From: CAZLWA01 sp964563165 | GTDB taxonomy: Bacteria > CLD3 > SB21 | Assembly (NCBI GenBank): GCA_964563165.1 | Contig: CAZLWA010000097.1 | Location: 1-64,000, forward strand | Length of the DNA stretch: 64,000 bases | Direction of reading: 5' to 3' | Part shown: positions 24,584-34,332 of the stretch, piece by piece | How the letters are laid out: the number at the start of each line of letters is the position of its first letter | Position numbering within the stretch: the first letter of the stretch is position 1 | Notes under the pieces: generated by a model | Told to the model about the DNA's origin: nothing | The model's database searches: none | The model's input: the letters and a program-made list of their open reading frames with translations, nothing else | Position numbers and translations under genes: made by a program

Positions 24584-26287
24584 ATGGATAAATTAATTCG
24601 ATTCTTATCCGGTGAAGTACCCGGAGGGTTTTTTCTTTATTTTACTATTATAGCCGTCCTTCTTTTTTTTTACGGGTTCCTGTTACGTTATTCGGAAGTC
24701 ATCAATAAGAAGAAATTATCGAGAGCGGCCTTTGCGTTAATCGGCCTCATTATTCTGTCCTATACGATGGTGCGGCTTGCGCGCCCGCCGAAACTGGAAA
24801 ATATCTATTTCGGCATTCTGCCCCTGGAAATGAAGAAAACACCCGGTTCCGATACCTCTGGAAGTAAGGAAGCCGGAAAATATTCAGGAACAGGCTGGAT
24901 CATTGCCGAAATGGCCTCGCGTAACGGCCAACTCGCATCGCGCTCCCACATTAATTTCCTGCGACCGGAATGGCTCACCGATTCATTCGACGGGGACTCC
25001 GCAGGTAAAGTCTCCTATACCGATCCGTCCAAACTATTGTCCTGGGCGCATGTGATCAGGTTAAATTATCTTGCGGCGGGATGGTTCGAGGTCCGCGATA
25101 AGGACATTGAAATCAATGTGGACATCTATGAGACGGAATCCAATCAAGCGGTTCAACACCTGCATGAATCGTTTACCAAATCTCCGAATAAATCTCTGAT
25201 CGAGCATCTCGCTGTCTTTTCCTCCGAATTGACAAAAAAACTTTATGCACTGGCCGACGAAGCATACCCTGACTTCCCAACCGGCGGCGAAACCTATCGC
25301 ACGCCGGCGCTGTTCGAATACGCGCGCGGACGTTCTCTTCTTTCAGACGGATTCCTTGATTCCTCGCTCACCGTATTTCGTAACGCGCTGCGAAGCGACA
25401 GCGGTTCCGTGCTGGCATGGTACGGGGTGGGATTGGCGCACGGCGAGATCATGATTCGGACTCATGATCAAACCTTACGTGAGAATCATCAAAAGCGCGC
25501 TGAAATTTATTTGAAGAAAGCCGGCCAGCTGGATTCGTTGTACGAGCCTGTGTATAGCGCACTGGCGATATATTACATGTTTGCCAAACCGGAACCCCAT
25601 TATCTTCAGGCCGAATACGCCCTGATGGCCGCCTATGACCTGTACGACCGTGATTATCTGATCTATCATATTTTGAGCTACATGCAAAAGATGCGCTGGG
25701 AAACTTTTAATTTCAAATCCAAGGAAGACATTCTTAGAAAAGCGATCGAAGTTAATCCGGCCGGATTCATGTCCTACCTCGCTCTGGCGCAAAGTTATCT
25801 TCAGCGAAGCCGCCCTCACGACGCAACGGCCCAGTGGGCGCTGAATAATTTTTCCACGGCATTGAAACTGCGGCCCAATGATCTCGATGCGATGCTTGGA
25901 ATGGTCGTCGCGCTGGATTACATCAGCTATTACGACCAGGCGATCGACTTATTGAAAAAAGCGGAGCGCCTGTATCCGGAAAACGCCGAACTCCATTACA
26001 ACGCCGGCGTCGTACATTTCCATTTGGCCGGCCTCCACAGGGCGAAAAGGAAGAAAAAAGAAGAATTCGAAGAATACAAACTTGCCGAACCCCATTTCAA
26101 AAAAGCGATTGCGATCAATAATCACCACTATTCCTATATCTATCTCGGACGCATTTACGATGTTACAGATAGAAAGAACGAAGCCATTGAGGCGTTCCGC
26201 GCGTGCATGAGGCTGTTCGACAAAGAAGACCCTTATCGCGAAGAAGCGCGTAAAAAACTAAGGGGGTTCTTCCCCAATGTTGACTGA
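24584..26287 (+). CDS. TolB-like/TPR-repeat membrane protein
   Basis: A 567-residue protein I do not recognise as a named gene. Two N-terminal membrane segments are near 17-36 and 45-64. Residues 75-225 read like a degenerate TolB/FlgO-type domain (YFGILPLE, then INVDIYETES and a long amphipathic helix). From about 240 to the end there are at least five TPR-like helical pairs, with spacing and A/Y/P positions typical of TPRs (for example AIDLLKKAERLYPENAELHYNAG). The stop overlaps the folP start by 11 nt, so it is coupled to folP. It may be a scaffold. Its position between ftsH and folP is unusual. Confidence 0.75.
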   Translation: MDKLIRFLSGEVPGGFFLYFTIIAVLLFFYGFLLRYSEVINKKKLSRAAFALIGLIILSYTMVRLARPPKLENIYFGILPLEMKKTPGSDTSGSKEAGKYSGTGWIIAEMASRNGQLASRSHINFLRPEWLTDSFDGDSAGKVSYTDPSKLLSWAHVIRLNYLAAGWFEVRDKDIEINVDIYETESNQAVQHLHESFTKSPNKSLIEHLAVFSSELTKKLYALADEAYPDFPTGGETYRTPALFEYARGRSLLSDGFLDSSLTVFRNALRSDSGSVLAWYGVGLAHGEIMIRTHDQTLRENHQKRAEIYLKKAGQLDSLYEPVYSALAIYYMFAKPEPHYLQAEYALMAAYDLYDRDYLIYHILSYMQKMRWETFNFKSKEDILRKAIEVNPAGFMSYLALAQSYLQRSRPHDATAQWALNNFSTALKLRPNDLDAMLGMVVALDYISYYDQAIDLLKKAERLYPENAELHYNAGVVHFHLAGLHRAKRKKKEEFEEYKLAEPHFKKAIAINNHHYSYIYLGRIYDVTDRKNEAIEAFRACMRLFDKEDPYREEARKKLRGFFPNVD

Positions 26288-27104
26288 CGCCGGAAATTTT
26301 TACGCTGAATTTCATAATAAAATTCACATCATGGGAATTTTGAATGTGACGCCCGATTCGTTTTCGGACGGCGGCAAATACGATTCGACGGAAAAAGCCC
26401 TGGAACACGCAAGGCAGATGCACCGCGACGGCGCCGATGTGATAGACGTCGGCGGTGAATCTACGCGTCCCGGTGCGAAGCCGGTATCGCTTGAAGAAGA
26501 ATTGCATCGCGTCATTCCGGTGATCGAAAAAATTTCAAGCGAGATGGATACGATACTATCGGTCGATACGTCCAAGTCCGCGGTTGCCGAAGCTGCGCTG
26601 AAAGCAGGCGCCTCCATCGTCAATGACGTCAGCGGCCTGACGTCCGATCCGAACGTCGCAGCTGTCGCGGCGAAATATGACGCCGCATTGGTTGTTATGC
26701 ATATGAAAGGCACGCCGCAAAATATGCAGATCGCTCCGTCTTACAACGATGTCGTTGCCGAAGTCATGAACTTTCTCGAAGCGGCATGCGCGAAAGCCCG
26801 GAATTGCGGCGTAACAAGATTGATCGTTGATCCGGGATTTGGCTTCGGAAAAAGAGCGGAAGATAACTTCATGCTTCTCAAAAACCTGGACCGGTTCCGG
26901 GCCCTCGGCTATCCGATCCTGGTCGGCACGTCGCGTAAGATGTTCCTGGGAAGACCGTTCGATGCACCTCCGGAAGACCGTTTGGAAGGTACGATCGCCA
27001 GTAATATCATCGCGGCACAGAAAGGCGCGACCATTCTGCGCGTCCATGATGTCAAAGCCGTTCGCCGGGCCATAAGCATTGCACTCGAAACCATGGGCGT
27101 TTAA
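26277..27104 (+). CDS. folP: Dihydropteroate synthase
   Basis: A 275-residue TIM-barrel enzyme that joins p-aminobenzoate to hydroxymethyl-dihydropterin diphosphate in folate synthesis. Signature 1 IMGILNVTPDSFSDGG is near residues 17-32. DVGGESTRPGA follows, as do NDVSG, DPGFGFGK and GTSRKMFLG. It starts within the last 11 nt of the TPR gene and ends 4 nt before cdaA. The folP-cdaA neighbourhood is seen in several phyla. Confidence 0.95.
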   Translation: MLTDAGNFYAEFHNKIHIMGILNVTPDSFSDGGKYDSTEKALEHARQMHRDGADVIDVGGESTRPGAKPVSLEEELHRVIPVIEKISSEMDTILSVDTSKSAVAEAALKAGASIVNDVSGLTSDPNVAAVAAKYDAALVVMHMKGTPQNMQIAPSYNDVVAEVMNFLEAACAKARNCGVTRLIVDPGFGFGKRAEDNFMLLKNLDRFRALGYPILVGTSRKMFLGRPFDAPPEDRLEGTIASNIIAAQKGATILRVHDVKAVRRAISIALETMGV

Positions 27105-27108
27105 TAAT

Positions 27109-27945
27109 ATGCAAACCGAACTTTTTAAAATCGGGCTGATCCCCGTCTCCTTCATTGATCTGCTGGATATTGCCGCCGTGACGTTTATTTTTTATCGCGC
27201 GTATTTGGTCATTCAGGGAACGACGGCGTCGCGCATGCTGACCGGATTGATTTTTATTCTGATCGTTTCCGTGGCGGTACACGCGCTGAATTTGAGCGGC
27301 ATGATCTGGCTCACCGATCAGATCCGCACCGTGTGGGTCATCGCGTTCGTTATTATTTTTCAGCCGGAATTGCGCCGCATGCTGTTATACTTCGGACAAA
27401 GCGGTTTTCTCAGAAACCTTATTAAGTTGGGTATCCCCGAATTCATGCAGGAAATTTTCAAAGCCTGCGAGCAATTATCCAAACGCCGATACGGCGCAAT
27501 CATCGTTTTGGAACGCTCGACGGGGATGAAGAATATTATTGAAACGGGTCTGCCGCTGGAGGCGAATATTTCACAGCAGCTTCTGCTTTCTATTTTCAAT
27601 CCGCGTTCTCCATTGCACGACGGCGCGGTCATTATCGAAAACGATCAAATCAGCGCCGCGAAATGCCTCTTACCGCTGAGTCAGAATCCGTATATTGAAT
27701 CGTCGCTCGGAACGCGCCACCGCGCGGCCGTGGGACTATCGGAGCAGTCCGACGCCATCGTCATCGTCGTTTCCGAGGAGACCGGAAAAATCTCCGTCGC
27801 CTACAAAGGCATGTTAAACCGCAATCTCACACCGACCGAACTGCGCGGATTTGTTGAGGAAGTCATTTCGTCAGGTAAAACCAAGGGCCTGTGGAGAAAG
27901 ATCAGCCGACAGGCGCGGGGCGCAAAGATGGCGGAAAATAATTAG
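27109..27945 (+). CDS. cdaA: Diadenylate cyclase CdaA
   Basis: An integral membrane enzyme of 278 residues that makes c-di-AMP from two ATP. Three N-terminal membrane helices lie in about the first 80 residues. The DisA_N domain carries DGA (171-173) and GTRHR (201-205), both catalytic signatures. I start it at ATG 27109 (MQTELFKIGL), 4 nt after the folP stop. An in-frame ATG at 27079 would add ten residues inside folP. No cdaR or glmM follows, although both are common partners. c-di-AMP usually controls potassium transport and envelope homeostasis. Confidence 0.93.
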   Translation: MQTELFKIGLIPVSFIDLLDIAAVTFIFYRAYLVIQGTTASRMLTGLIFILIVSVAVHALNLSGMIWLTDQIRTVWVIAFVIIFQPELRRMLLYFGQSGFLRNLIKLGIPEFMQEIFKACEQLSKRRYGAIIVLERSTGMKNIIETGLPLEANISQQLLLSIFNPRSPLHDGAVIIENDQISAAKCLLPLSQNPYIESSLGTRHRAAVGLSEQSDAIVIVVSEETGKISVAYKGMLNRNLTPTELRGFVEEVISSGKTKGLWRKISRQARGAKMAENN

Positions 27946-27971
27946 ACTAAAACGGATTATTTTCGTATAAT
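27942..27971 (+). promoter_or_regulatory. Possible promoter for porU
   Basis: A perfect -10 TATAAT (27966-27971) follows the cdaA stop. The only candidate -35 is TTAGAC (27942-27947) at 18-nt spacing, a weak match. The leader to porU would be about 105 nt. Confidence 0.25.
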
Positions 27972-28083
27972 ATGCCGATACCGGACATACGGTGCGGCCT
28001 AGTCCCGCGGGCGCTGGAAACTTACAGCTTTTTCCTGTTTGATCTTTTAGACTTTGAAATTTTTGAATTATTATAGAGCATAG

Positions 28084-31000
28084 ATGAAAAGATTACTATC
28101 CGTTATTGCAGCCGCCTGCCTGTTCGGTTTCTCATTGCTTCCGGCCCAGGAAAAAATTAACTCCAAAAACGATTATATTAAGACCCTGTCCGAAAAAGAC
28201 GGGGAAATTATCTATGAATTTAACTTCCCCAGACCATCGTTAGCCAATTCCGCCGTGAACGGCGTTCAATCCCTGACCGTTCCGTTTTTTGACTACACGC
28301 AGACGGCCGGTACGCCGCGATTACCGAAAATAGACTACCTCCTTGAACTTCCTGAAGGCAACCCGCAGGCACTTATAGTCGGCGATCAGAAAGAAAATAT
28401 TGCCGTGACGGCTCTCCCGTTTTCCGTACTGGAAGATGTTACGACCGATAAGAATCAACGTGCCGATGAAAAGAAAGTGTCTGTTTCCGCGGACCGCTGG
28501 TTTCCCGCCGAACTTCTGCAGATCCGCTATCTCGGCAAGATGCGGGGCATTCCGCTGTTCAGATTAACACTCTGCCCGTATCGCTACAACCCGGCAACCA
28601 AACAAGTTGAATTCCACAAAAAGTTGACTGTTAAGATCTCCTACAGCACTGCCGCTAAAGTTCAGATACAGGAAAACAATTTATCGGATCTGGATGCAGT
28701 TTTTGAGAAGCAGACCCTTAATCATACCTCCGCCAAACGATCCAGGCAGCTGAAGAGCTTGCTGAATTCTTCCGTTGTCATGAACAAGTCTTCGGAAAAT
28801 GCGGTTACCGGTATTTCCGCCGTCACGACGAATCCTTTTCTGAAGATCATCGTGGATACCAACGGCATTTACAAAATGGATTACAATTATCTGAAACAAA
28901 AGTCGGGATACAACTTCGCAAATATCGATCCGAGAACGTTCCGTTTGTTCAATCAGGGATTGCAGGTTCCCATCTATGTTCGCGGTGAGGCGGACGGTAT
29001 TTTTTCGGGCGATGATTTCCTGGAATTTTACGGCGAGGGGTACAGGGCGAAATTTAACCGTAATTTACGCGATATTCCTTCCAGCAAGGGTCATTATCTC
29101 GATCCATGGTCGGATGATAACGTCTATTTCCTCACGTGGGACGGCCCCTTAGGCTTAAGATTGATCGAAGAGAACGCGGGAATTGTATTCAAATCAAAGA
29201 CGAACCCGATAGATACATTGCTCCAAACAAGTTATACAACTACAAAACACTTTGAAAAAGATGCCGAGCGACTCGATATTAAGAATATTAATTTGATACA
29301 ACCCTCGGTAGTTGAAGACATCTGGGGTTTTGATAAAGGCATTTCTAATATTACATCCGGAGAAACAACTAAAGAGTATTCGTTTGCTATCGAAAAACCG
29401 GCCGGAACTTTTGTCAATTTGAGAATTAATTTTCAAGGCATTAGTACTAACGCCCATTTGGTAGACGTGTTCATTAACAATACCCGAGTTACTTCCAGTA
29501 CCCTGACCTGGAGCGGGGCGACCAAACTTCAAGTGGACATTGCCCAGCCAAATGCAACTTTAAACAACGGCGAAAATAAATTACGAATTGTTACGCAAAC
29601 ACCCCAAAATTCGACTCTCGATCAACTTGCTTTGAACTGGTTTGAAGTGACGTATAAAAAAGACTATTCAGCTGATAAGGAATACATAGAATTTCTCATC
29701 GATGGTGACAGTCACAAACAAATACGAGATTTTGTAATCCTTAATTTTAAGGATCCCAACATTAGCATCTACAAGAAAGGCGTGAGCCGATTGGTTAATT
29801 GGGATATTAATCCGGACCCCGGATTATCGAATCTAACCTATTTCGTGAAATTTCAGGACACGCCGCCGACGGATGACGTAGAATACATTGCCGTAAGTGA
29901 ATCCGCTAAACGGCTGCCCAAGGATATTGTCCCGGACAAACCGTCTGCTTTAAGGAACGGGTATCACAATGCGCGGTACCTGATCATTACGCCAAAATTT
30001 CTGCACGACGCGGTGTTCCGATTGGAAGATTATCGCCGTTCAAAAGGATGGTCGGCCGAAACGGTGGATCTGGAAGACATTTATGATGAATTCAACTTTG
30101 GGATCAAAAGCCCTTATGCGATCCGAGATTTTTTGCGGTATACGTATTCCAGTCCCAATTGGCAAGGCGCGCAGGGATCGCCATTATACGTTCTTTTGGT
30201 TGGAGATGCGTCCTTTAATCCCAAAACCAGCGGGTTTGATATATTGCCCGTGCAGGAGATTCAAACGGAAAAGTTCGGTCCCGCGGCGTCCGATTTCTGG
30301 TACAGCCTGGCTGATGACCGGGATATTTTGCCTGATTTCTTTGTTGGACGCCTTCCCGTAACCACGTCCGATCAATTGAATGCGATCATTAATAAGATCA
30401 TTTCTTATGAACAGTCTTCGAATCCGGGACTATGGAAAAACAAGGTGCTCTTTATCGGCGGACAAAGTGAAGACCGCGGCGTGGCACAGGGCAACCCGGA
30501 AATTCCGCGCGATGTATTTCGATATCAATACACGAATATTATCAATGACCGTATGGCACAGCGCTTTTCGCCGGATCGTATTGTTGCCTATCCGAATCAC
30601 GATCAGTTCGTAGGCGGCGCGTCAAAGGTCATCAATGCTTTCAGCGAGGGCACTCTTATTACGACCTACATCGGGCACGGCGGCGGCGGGATTTGGGGTG
30701 ATTTGGATTCTGCCGGAAGACCCCTATTAAACAACGATCAGGTGCTGCAAGCCAATTTTAATCCCGGAAAATTCCCTATCGTTCTTAGCATGACTTGCTT
30801 TGTCGGTTCTTTTGACAACGATCAATCGACGCTGGGTGAAGTGCTCCTCAAAACGCCCAACAAAGGCGCGGTGGGTGTTCTTGCGTCAAGCGGCACCGGA
30901 TGGATTATCGGCGATTTTGAATTATTGGACCAATCGATCAATTCATTTTTGCAAAACGGTATGACTGCAGGACAGGCCGTTACGCAGGGTAAAATAAATT

Positions 31001-33234
31001 ATCTCATTCTCAAAGGGCTGTCGGACCTGGAAGTCAGCGGTGGTGGAAACAGCGTTTCCGCCGCCATCGAACAAAGTATGGTGTTCCAATTCAATTATCT
31101 CGGCGATCCCGCGACGCGGATCCAGGCGCCTGTGGAGAAAACACTTACGCTGTCGAATTACAGCCCTCAAAAAACTTCGACGATCATCGTCAGCGGGACG
31201 GCTGATTTTGCGAGCGGCAGCGGTATCGCGGAAATTTATCAGCTGAAACCTGTTACCGATTCCGTTCCGAATGGCGGTAACAAGCCCAGCTTCGTTACCC
31301 TGGACACCGTGAATTTCACGATCACCGGGGGCGCTTATTCGTTCGCGGTCGATCTGGCTTCCATACCCCAGAATATTTTGAACAACGGAGCATCCGGCAT
31401 CCGGATTTTCGGCGAGTCGGCCGGCGGCGGAACCAGTTTCAACGCGCAGAATAATTTTACCGTCAACGGCGCTTACCTCGCACAGATACAGACCGTACCG
31501 CAATTCCCCACCAGCACAGACTCGGTAAAATTCAAAGCACTGACCAGCGACCCGCAGGGGATCAATTATGTGATCGCCGCTTATGACCGCACGGGTTCAG
31601 TCACCCAAAGCGGCCTGGATACGCTATTTTCCATAGGAAATAATTTTTATCAGAGCGGCGGCGTTGGCCCCTTCTCGGAAGGTGACTTCATCGCTTATCG
31701 GATCAAAGTGTATAATAATACCGGTGATTCGACGGTCTCGTCCCAGCAGAAAATTCAAATTCTCGCCGGTATCGACTTGTCCCTCGGAAATATTATCAAT
31801 CCGGGTGATCCCGTCACCTCCATCTCTCTTAGCGGCAGCGATTCGATCCGCATCGATGCCGTCGTACAAAATTTAGGATTCGCTCCGGTTGAGAATATCC
31901 TCATTCGTTTTTACGACGGAGATCCCGGCAGCGGGGGGATTTTACTCGGCCAAACGCATTTCAACATCGGCGGATCCATTGCGAATGCAGGAAAAATCGC
32001 TGCCGATACGGTTTCCATTGCCTCGACCTTGACCAACGGCACGCACAGCCTCTATGTGTGGGTTGATCCCGATTCCTCCGTCAACGACGCCAACCGTGCC
32101 AATAATCTGGGCTCGGAAATTATTCAGGTGAATCGTTTCAATGTCACACCGGCATTTGGAACGACGTTTAACGGAACGAAGAATGATACGGTCTCAATTG
32201 ACTCTGGCTTTTTTGTGAATGTTCCTCCGAATGCGATCGCCCAAAACGCCGTCATCAGTATTTCCAGAACGACCGGCATTTTGCTTGTCAATCAGCCGGA
32301 CCTGCAATTCGCGTATCCGATGGGCTTCAGTTCGCCGCAAGCGTACCAGGTTGATTTCCGGGCCCCTTTGCTTAATAACAAAACCGCCAGTGTTCAGTTT
32401 GCATATGACACCACGATATATCAACTGAATTATCAGGATTCGCTCGCCATTTATCGCTGGGATTCCGGCAATCGCAAATGGAATATGGTCACGACCAATA
32501 TCCAAAAGCAAAGCGGAAAAATAGCCGTTCAAATTTCTGATTATCATGATATCGGACTCTTCACGCTGATGATCAACCGTGACCGTTCGGCGCCGATCAT
32601 TAAGCCTACGATCGAAGGACAGTTTTTCTCCCAGGGCTCGATCGCTCCTAAAAATCCGAAAATTTCCGCGATCATTTTCGACCGCAACGGCGTAAGCCTT
32701 GAGCGAAAGAACTATCTTGTCCGGGTGAACGATCAACCGCTGGACGTTTCCAAAATTATTTTACCGGATTCGCTCGCCAATTCCAACACCGTTGCACTCA
32801 CACTGAATCTTTCGCAAAATTTTCAAGACGGCGATAATCTCGTCACTTTCCAGGTGGCCGATGTCAACGGCAACGTGAGCGATGCCGACACGCTAAGATT
32901 CAAAGTCGTGACTAATTTCGATATTCAGATGATGGGAAATTTTCCCAACCCGTTCGTCAACACGACCACCTTCGTTTTTCGTGTGGACGCGTCTGAACAG
33001 CTCGATGACCTTCAGATCAGTATCTACACGGTTTCCGGACGGCGAATTCGGAAAATGACTCCGGCAAATACGAGCGACCAGATACTGAATTCGATCGGCT
33101 ATCACGAAGTACAATGGGACGCCAAAGACGACGACGGCCACAACATTGCAAATGGAATTTATTTTTATCTTCTCAAAGGCAAACTCAAAGGCAAAGTCGT
33201 TGAGAAAAAAGGAAAGATCGCGTATTTCAGGTAG
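28084..33234 (+). CDS. porU: Type IX secretion sortase PorU-like C25 peptidase with C-terminal sorting domain
   Basis: A 1716-residue exported protein with a signal peptide (about 1-22). Residues 75-200 resemble the gingipain propeptide-like domain, followed by a beta-rich region. The C25 caspase-like peptidase domain (about 635-1010) has catalytic H865 in TYIGHGGG and C905 in SMTCFVGS. Ig-like modules follow, including a CARDB-like domain near 1230-1340. The T9SS C-terminal domain starts near 1616 (NFPNPF) and ends VEKKGKIAYFR. PorU removes the sorting domain from T9SS cargo at the cell surface. P. gingivalis PorU is about 1160 residues, so this one carries about 500 extra residues. It is followed by PorV, its usual partner. 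A secreted C25 peptidase other than PorU is the alternative. Confidence 0.85.
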   Translation: MKRLLSVIAAACLFGFSLLPAQEKINSKNDYIKTLSEKDGEIIYEFNFPRPSLANSAVNGVQSLTVPFFDYTQTAGTPRLPKIDYLLELPEGNPQALIVGDQKENIAVTALPFSVLEDVTTDKNQRADEKKVSVSADRWFPAELLQIRYLGKMRGIPLFRLTLCPYRYNPATKQVEFHKKLTVKISYSTAAKVQIQENNLSDLDAVFEKQTLNHTSAKRSRQLKSLLNSSVVMNKSSENAVTGISAVTTNPFLKIIVDTNGIYKMDYNYLKQKSGYNFANIDPRTFRLFNQGLQVPIYVRGEADGIFSGDDFLEFYGEGYRAKFNRNLRDIPSSKGHYLDPWSDDNVYFLTWDGPLGLRLIEENAGIVFKSKTNPIDTLLQTSYTTTKHFEKDAERLDIKNINLIQPSVVEDIWGFDKGISNITSGETTKEYSFAIEKPAGTFVNLRINFQGISTNAHLVDVFINNTRVTSSTLTWSGATKLQVDIAQPNATLNNGENKLRIVTQTPQNSTLDQLALNWFEVTYKKDYSADKEYIEFLIDGDSHKQIRDFVILNFKDPNISIYKKGVSRLVNWDINPDPGLSNLTYFVKFQDTPPTDDVEYIAVSESAKRLPKDIVPDKPSALRNGYHNARYLIITPKFLHDAVFRLEDYRRSKGWSAETVDLEDIYDEFNFGIKSPYAIRDFLRYTYSSPNWQGAQGSPLYVLLVGDASFNPKTSGFDILPVQEIQTEKFGPAASDFWYSLADDRDILPDFFVGRLPVTTSDQLNAIINKIISYEQSSNPGLWKNKVLFIGGQSEDRGVAQGNPEIPRDVFRYQYTNIINDRMAQRFSPDRIVAYPNHDQFVGGASKVINAFSEGTLITTYIGHGGGGIWGDLDSAGRPLLNNDQVLQANFNPGKFPIVLSMTCFVGSFDNDQSTLGEVLLKTPNKGAVGVLASSGTGWIIGDFELLDQSINSFLQNGMTAGQAVTQGKINYLILKGLSDLEVSGGGNSVSAAIEQSMVFQFNYLGDPATRIQAPVEKTLTLSNYSPQKTSTIIVSGTADFASGSGIAEIYQLKPVTDSVPNGGNKPSFVTLDTVNFTITGGAYSFAVDLASIPQNILNNGASGIRIFGESAGGGTSFNAQNNFTVNGAYLAQIQTVPQFPTSTDSVKFKALTSDPQGINYVIAAYDRTGSVTQSGLDTLFSIGNNFYQSGGVGPFSEGDFIAYRIKVYNNTGDSTVSSQQKIQILAGIDLSLGNIINPGDPVTSISLSGSDSIRIDAVVQNLGFAPVENILIRFYDGDPGSGGILLGQTHFNIGGSIANAGKIAADTVSIASTLTNGTHSLYVWVDPDSSVNDANRANNLGSEIIQVNRFNVTPAFGTTFNGTKNDTVSIDSGFFVNVPPNAIAQNAVISISRTTGILLVNQPDLQFAYPMGFSSPQAYQVDFRAPLLNNKTASVQFAYDTTIYQLNYQDSLAIYRWDSGNRKWNMVTTNIQKQSGKIAVQISDYHDIGLFTLMINRDRSAPIIKPTIEGQFFSQGSIAPKNPKISAIIFDRNGVSLERKNYLVRVNDQPLDVSKIILPDSLANSNTVALTLNLSQNFQDGDNLVTFQVADVNGNVSDADTLRFKVVTNFDIQMMGNFPNPFVNTTTFVFRVDASEQLDDLQISIYTVSGRRIRKMTPANTSDQILNSIGYHEVQWDAKDDDGHNIANGIYFYLLKGKLKGKVVEKKGKIAYFR

Positions 33235-33269
33235 GAATATCAGAGAATAAACCACGCAATAATCTTCTT

Positions 33270-34319
33270 ATGAAATATAAATATGATCAAATATTCTTTC
33301 TTTTGTTATTGCTCAGCAGTTCCGTCTTTGGACAGAACAGCCGCTATGCCAATGCATTTCTCGAAATCCCGCTTGGCGCACGCCCGGCCGGCATGGGCAA
33401 CGCTTACGCCGCGGTCGCGAACGACGCTACGGCATTTTTCTGGAATCCCGCCGGTGTGGCACTGGTGAATCGGCGGGAAGTTTCGCTGATGTATGCCAGC
33501 CAATTCGACGGAATGGCGCAATATCATTTTATCGGCTACACGCATCAACTGTCCAGGGATTACGGCTTCTCCGTTGCCTGGATCCGCTACAGCGTCGGTA
33601 ATATTCCGGAAACGAGCGCGCTCGAAGACAGCAAGAACGACCGCGGCAATCCGGCGTACGATTTCAGTAAATATTTTCACGGGCAGTTCAATTACTCCGA
33701 CAACGCGGTATTTTTCTCATTTGCCAAAATGAATAATTTGAAATTGAATCTCGGCTGGCTGTACAGTGATTTTGCCGTACAGATCCCCGTGGGCATCAAT
33801 TTCAAGATCATCGAAGGCGGATCGAGCGGTATTTCCGGAGCGAACGGCAGAGTCGCTAAAGACATAAGCCAGTCGGGTATCGGCGTGGACATCGGAACGA
33901 TGATCATGTTCGGCGTAAACGATCTCTTCGAAACACCGAGCCTGGGCGATTTCACGATGGCGTTTCACATTCAGGACGCTACCAGCACCAACGCCCGCTA
34001 CAACGCGATCTCGTCAAGCACGCGCGTGCAGGATATTGCCAAGGCCAATTTGAAATTCGGCATGTCTTACATTCAACCGCTGGATCAGCTGCAGAGCAAT
34101 ATTCTGCTCTCGTACGAAAGCAATACACGTTATGGCGGAGACCATCACTTCGGATTTGAATACAGTTATAAACGCATGGTCGCGCTGCGAATGGGCGTTG
34201 ACCGCAAGAACCTGACCTACGGAGCGGGGCTCTCCATGTGGCAATTTCATCTGGATTATGCACTGACCGGCCACGCCCTGGGCACCACGCATCGTATCGG
34301 CGTATCGTATAAGTTTTAA
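33270..34319 (+). CDS. porV: PorV/PorQ-family outer membrane beta-barrel protein
   Basis: A 349-residue protein with a signal peptide (about 1-21, ending VFGQ). LGARPAGMGNAYAAVANDA and FFWNPAGVALV are hallmarks of the PorV/PorQ (UPF0164, FadL-like) barrel family. Alternating beta-strand patterns continue to the C-terminal aromatic IGVSYKF, typical of outer membrane barrels. PorV (LptO) shuttles cargo to the PorU sortase in type IX secretion. It begins 35 nt after porU. Paralogues with the same motif exist in T9SS genomes, but the porU linkage favours PorV. Confidence 0.85.
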   Translation: MKYKYDQIFFLLLLLSSSVFGQNSRYANAFLEIPLGARPAGMGNAYAAVANDATAFFWNPAGVALVNRREVSLMYASQFDGMAQYHFIGYTHQLSRDYGFSVAWIRYSVGNIPETSALEDSKNDRGNPAYDFSKYFHGQFNYSDNAVFFSFAKMNNLKLNLGWLYSDFAVQIPVGINFKIIEGGSSGISGANGRVAKDISQSGIGVDIGTMIMFGVNDLFETPSLGDFTMAFHIQDATSTNARYNAISSSTRVQDIAKANLKFGMSYIQPLDQLQSNILLSYESNTRYGGDHHFGFEYSYKRMVALRMGVDRKNLTYGAGLSMWQFHLDYALTGHALGTTHRIGVSYKF

Positions 34320-34332
34320 TAAAAGGAATCGC

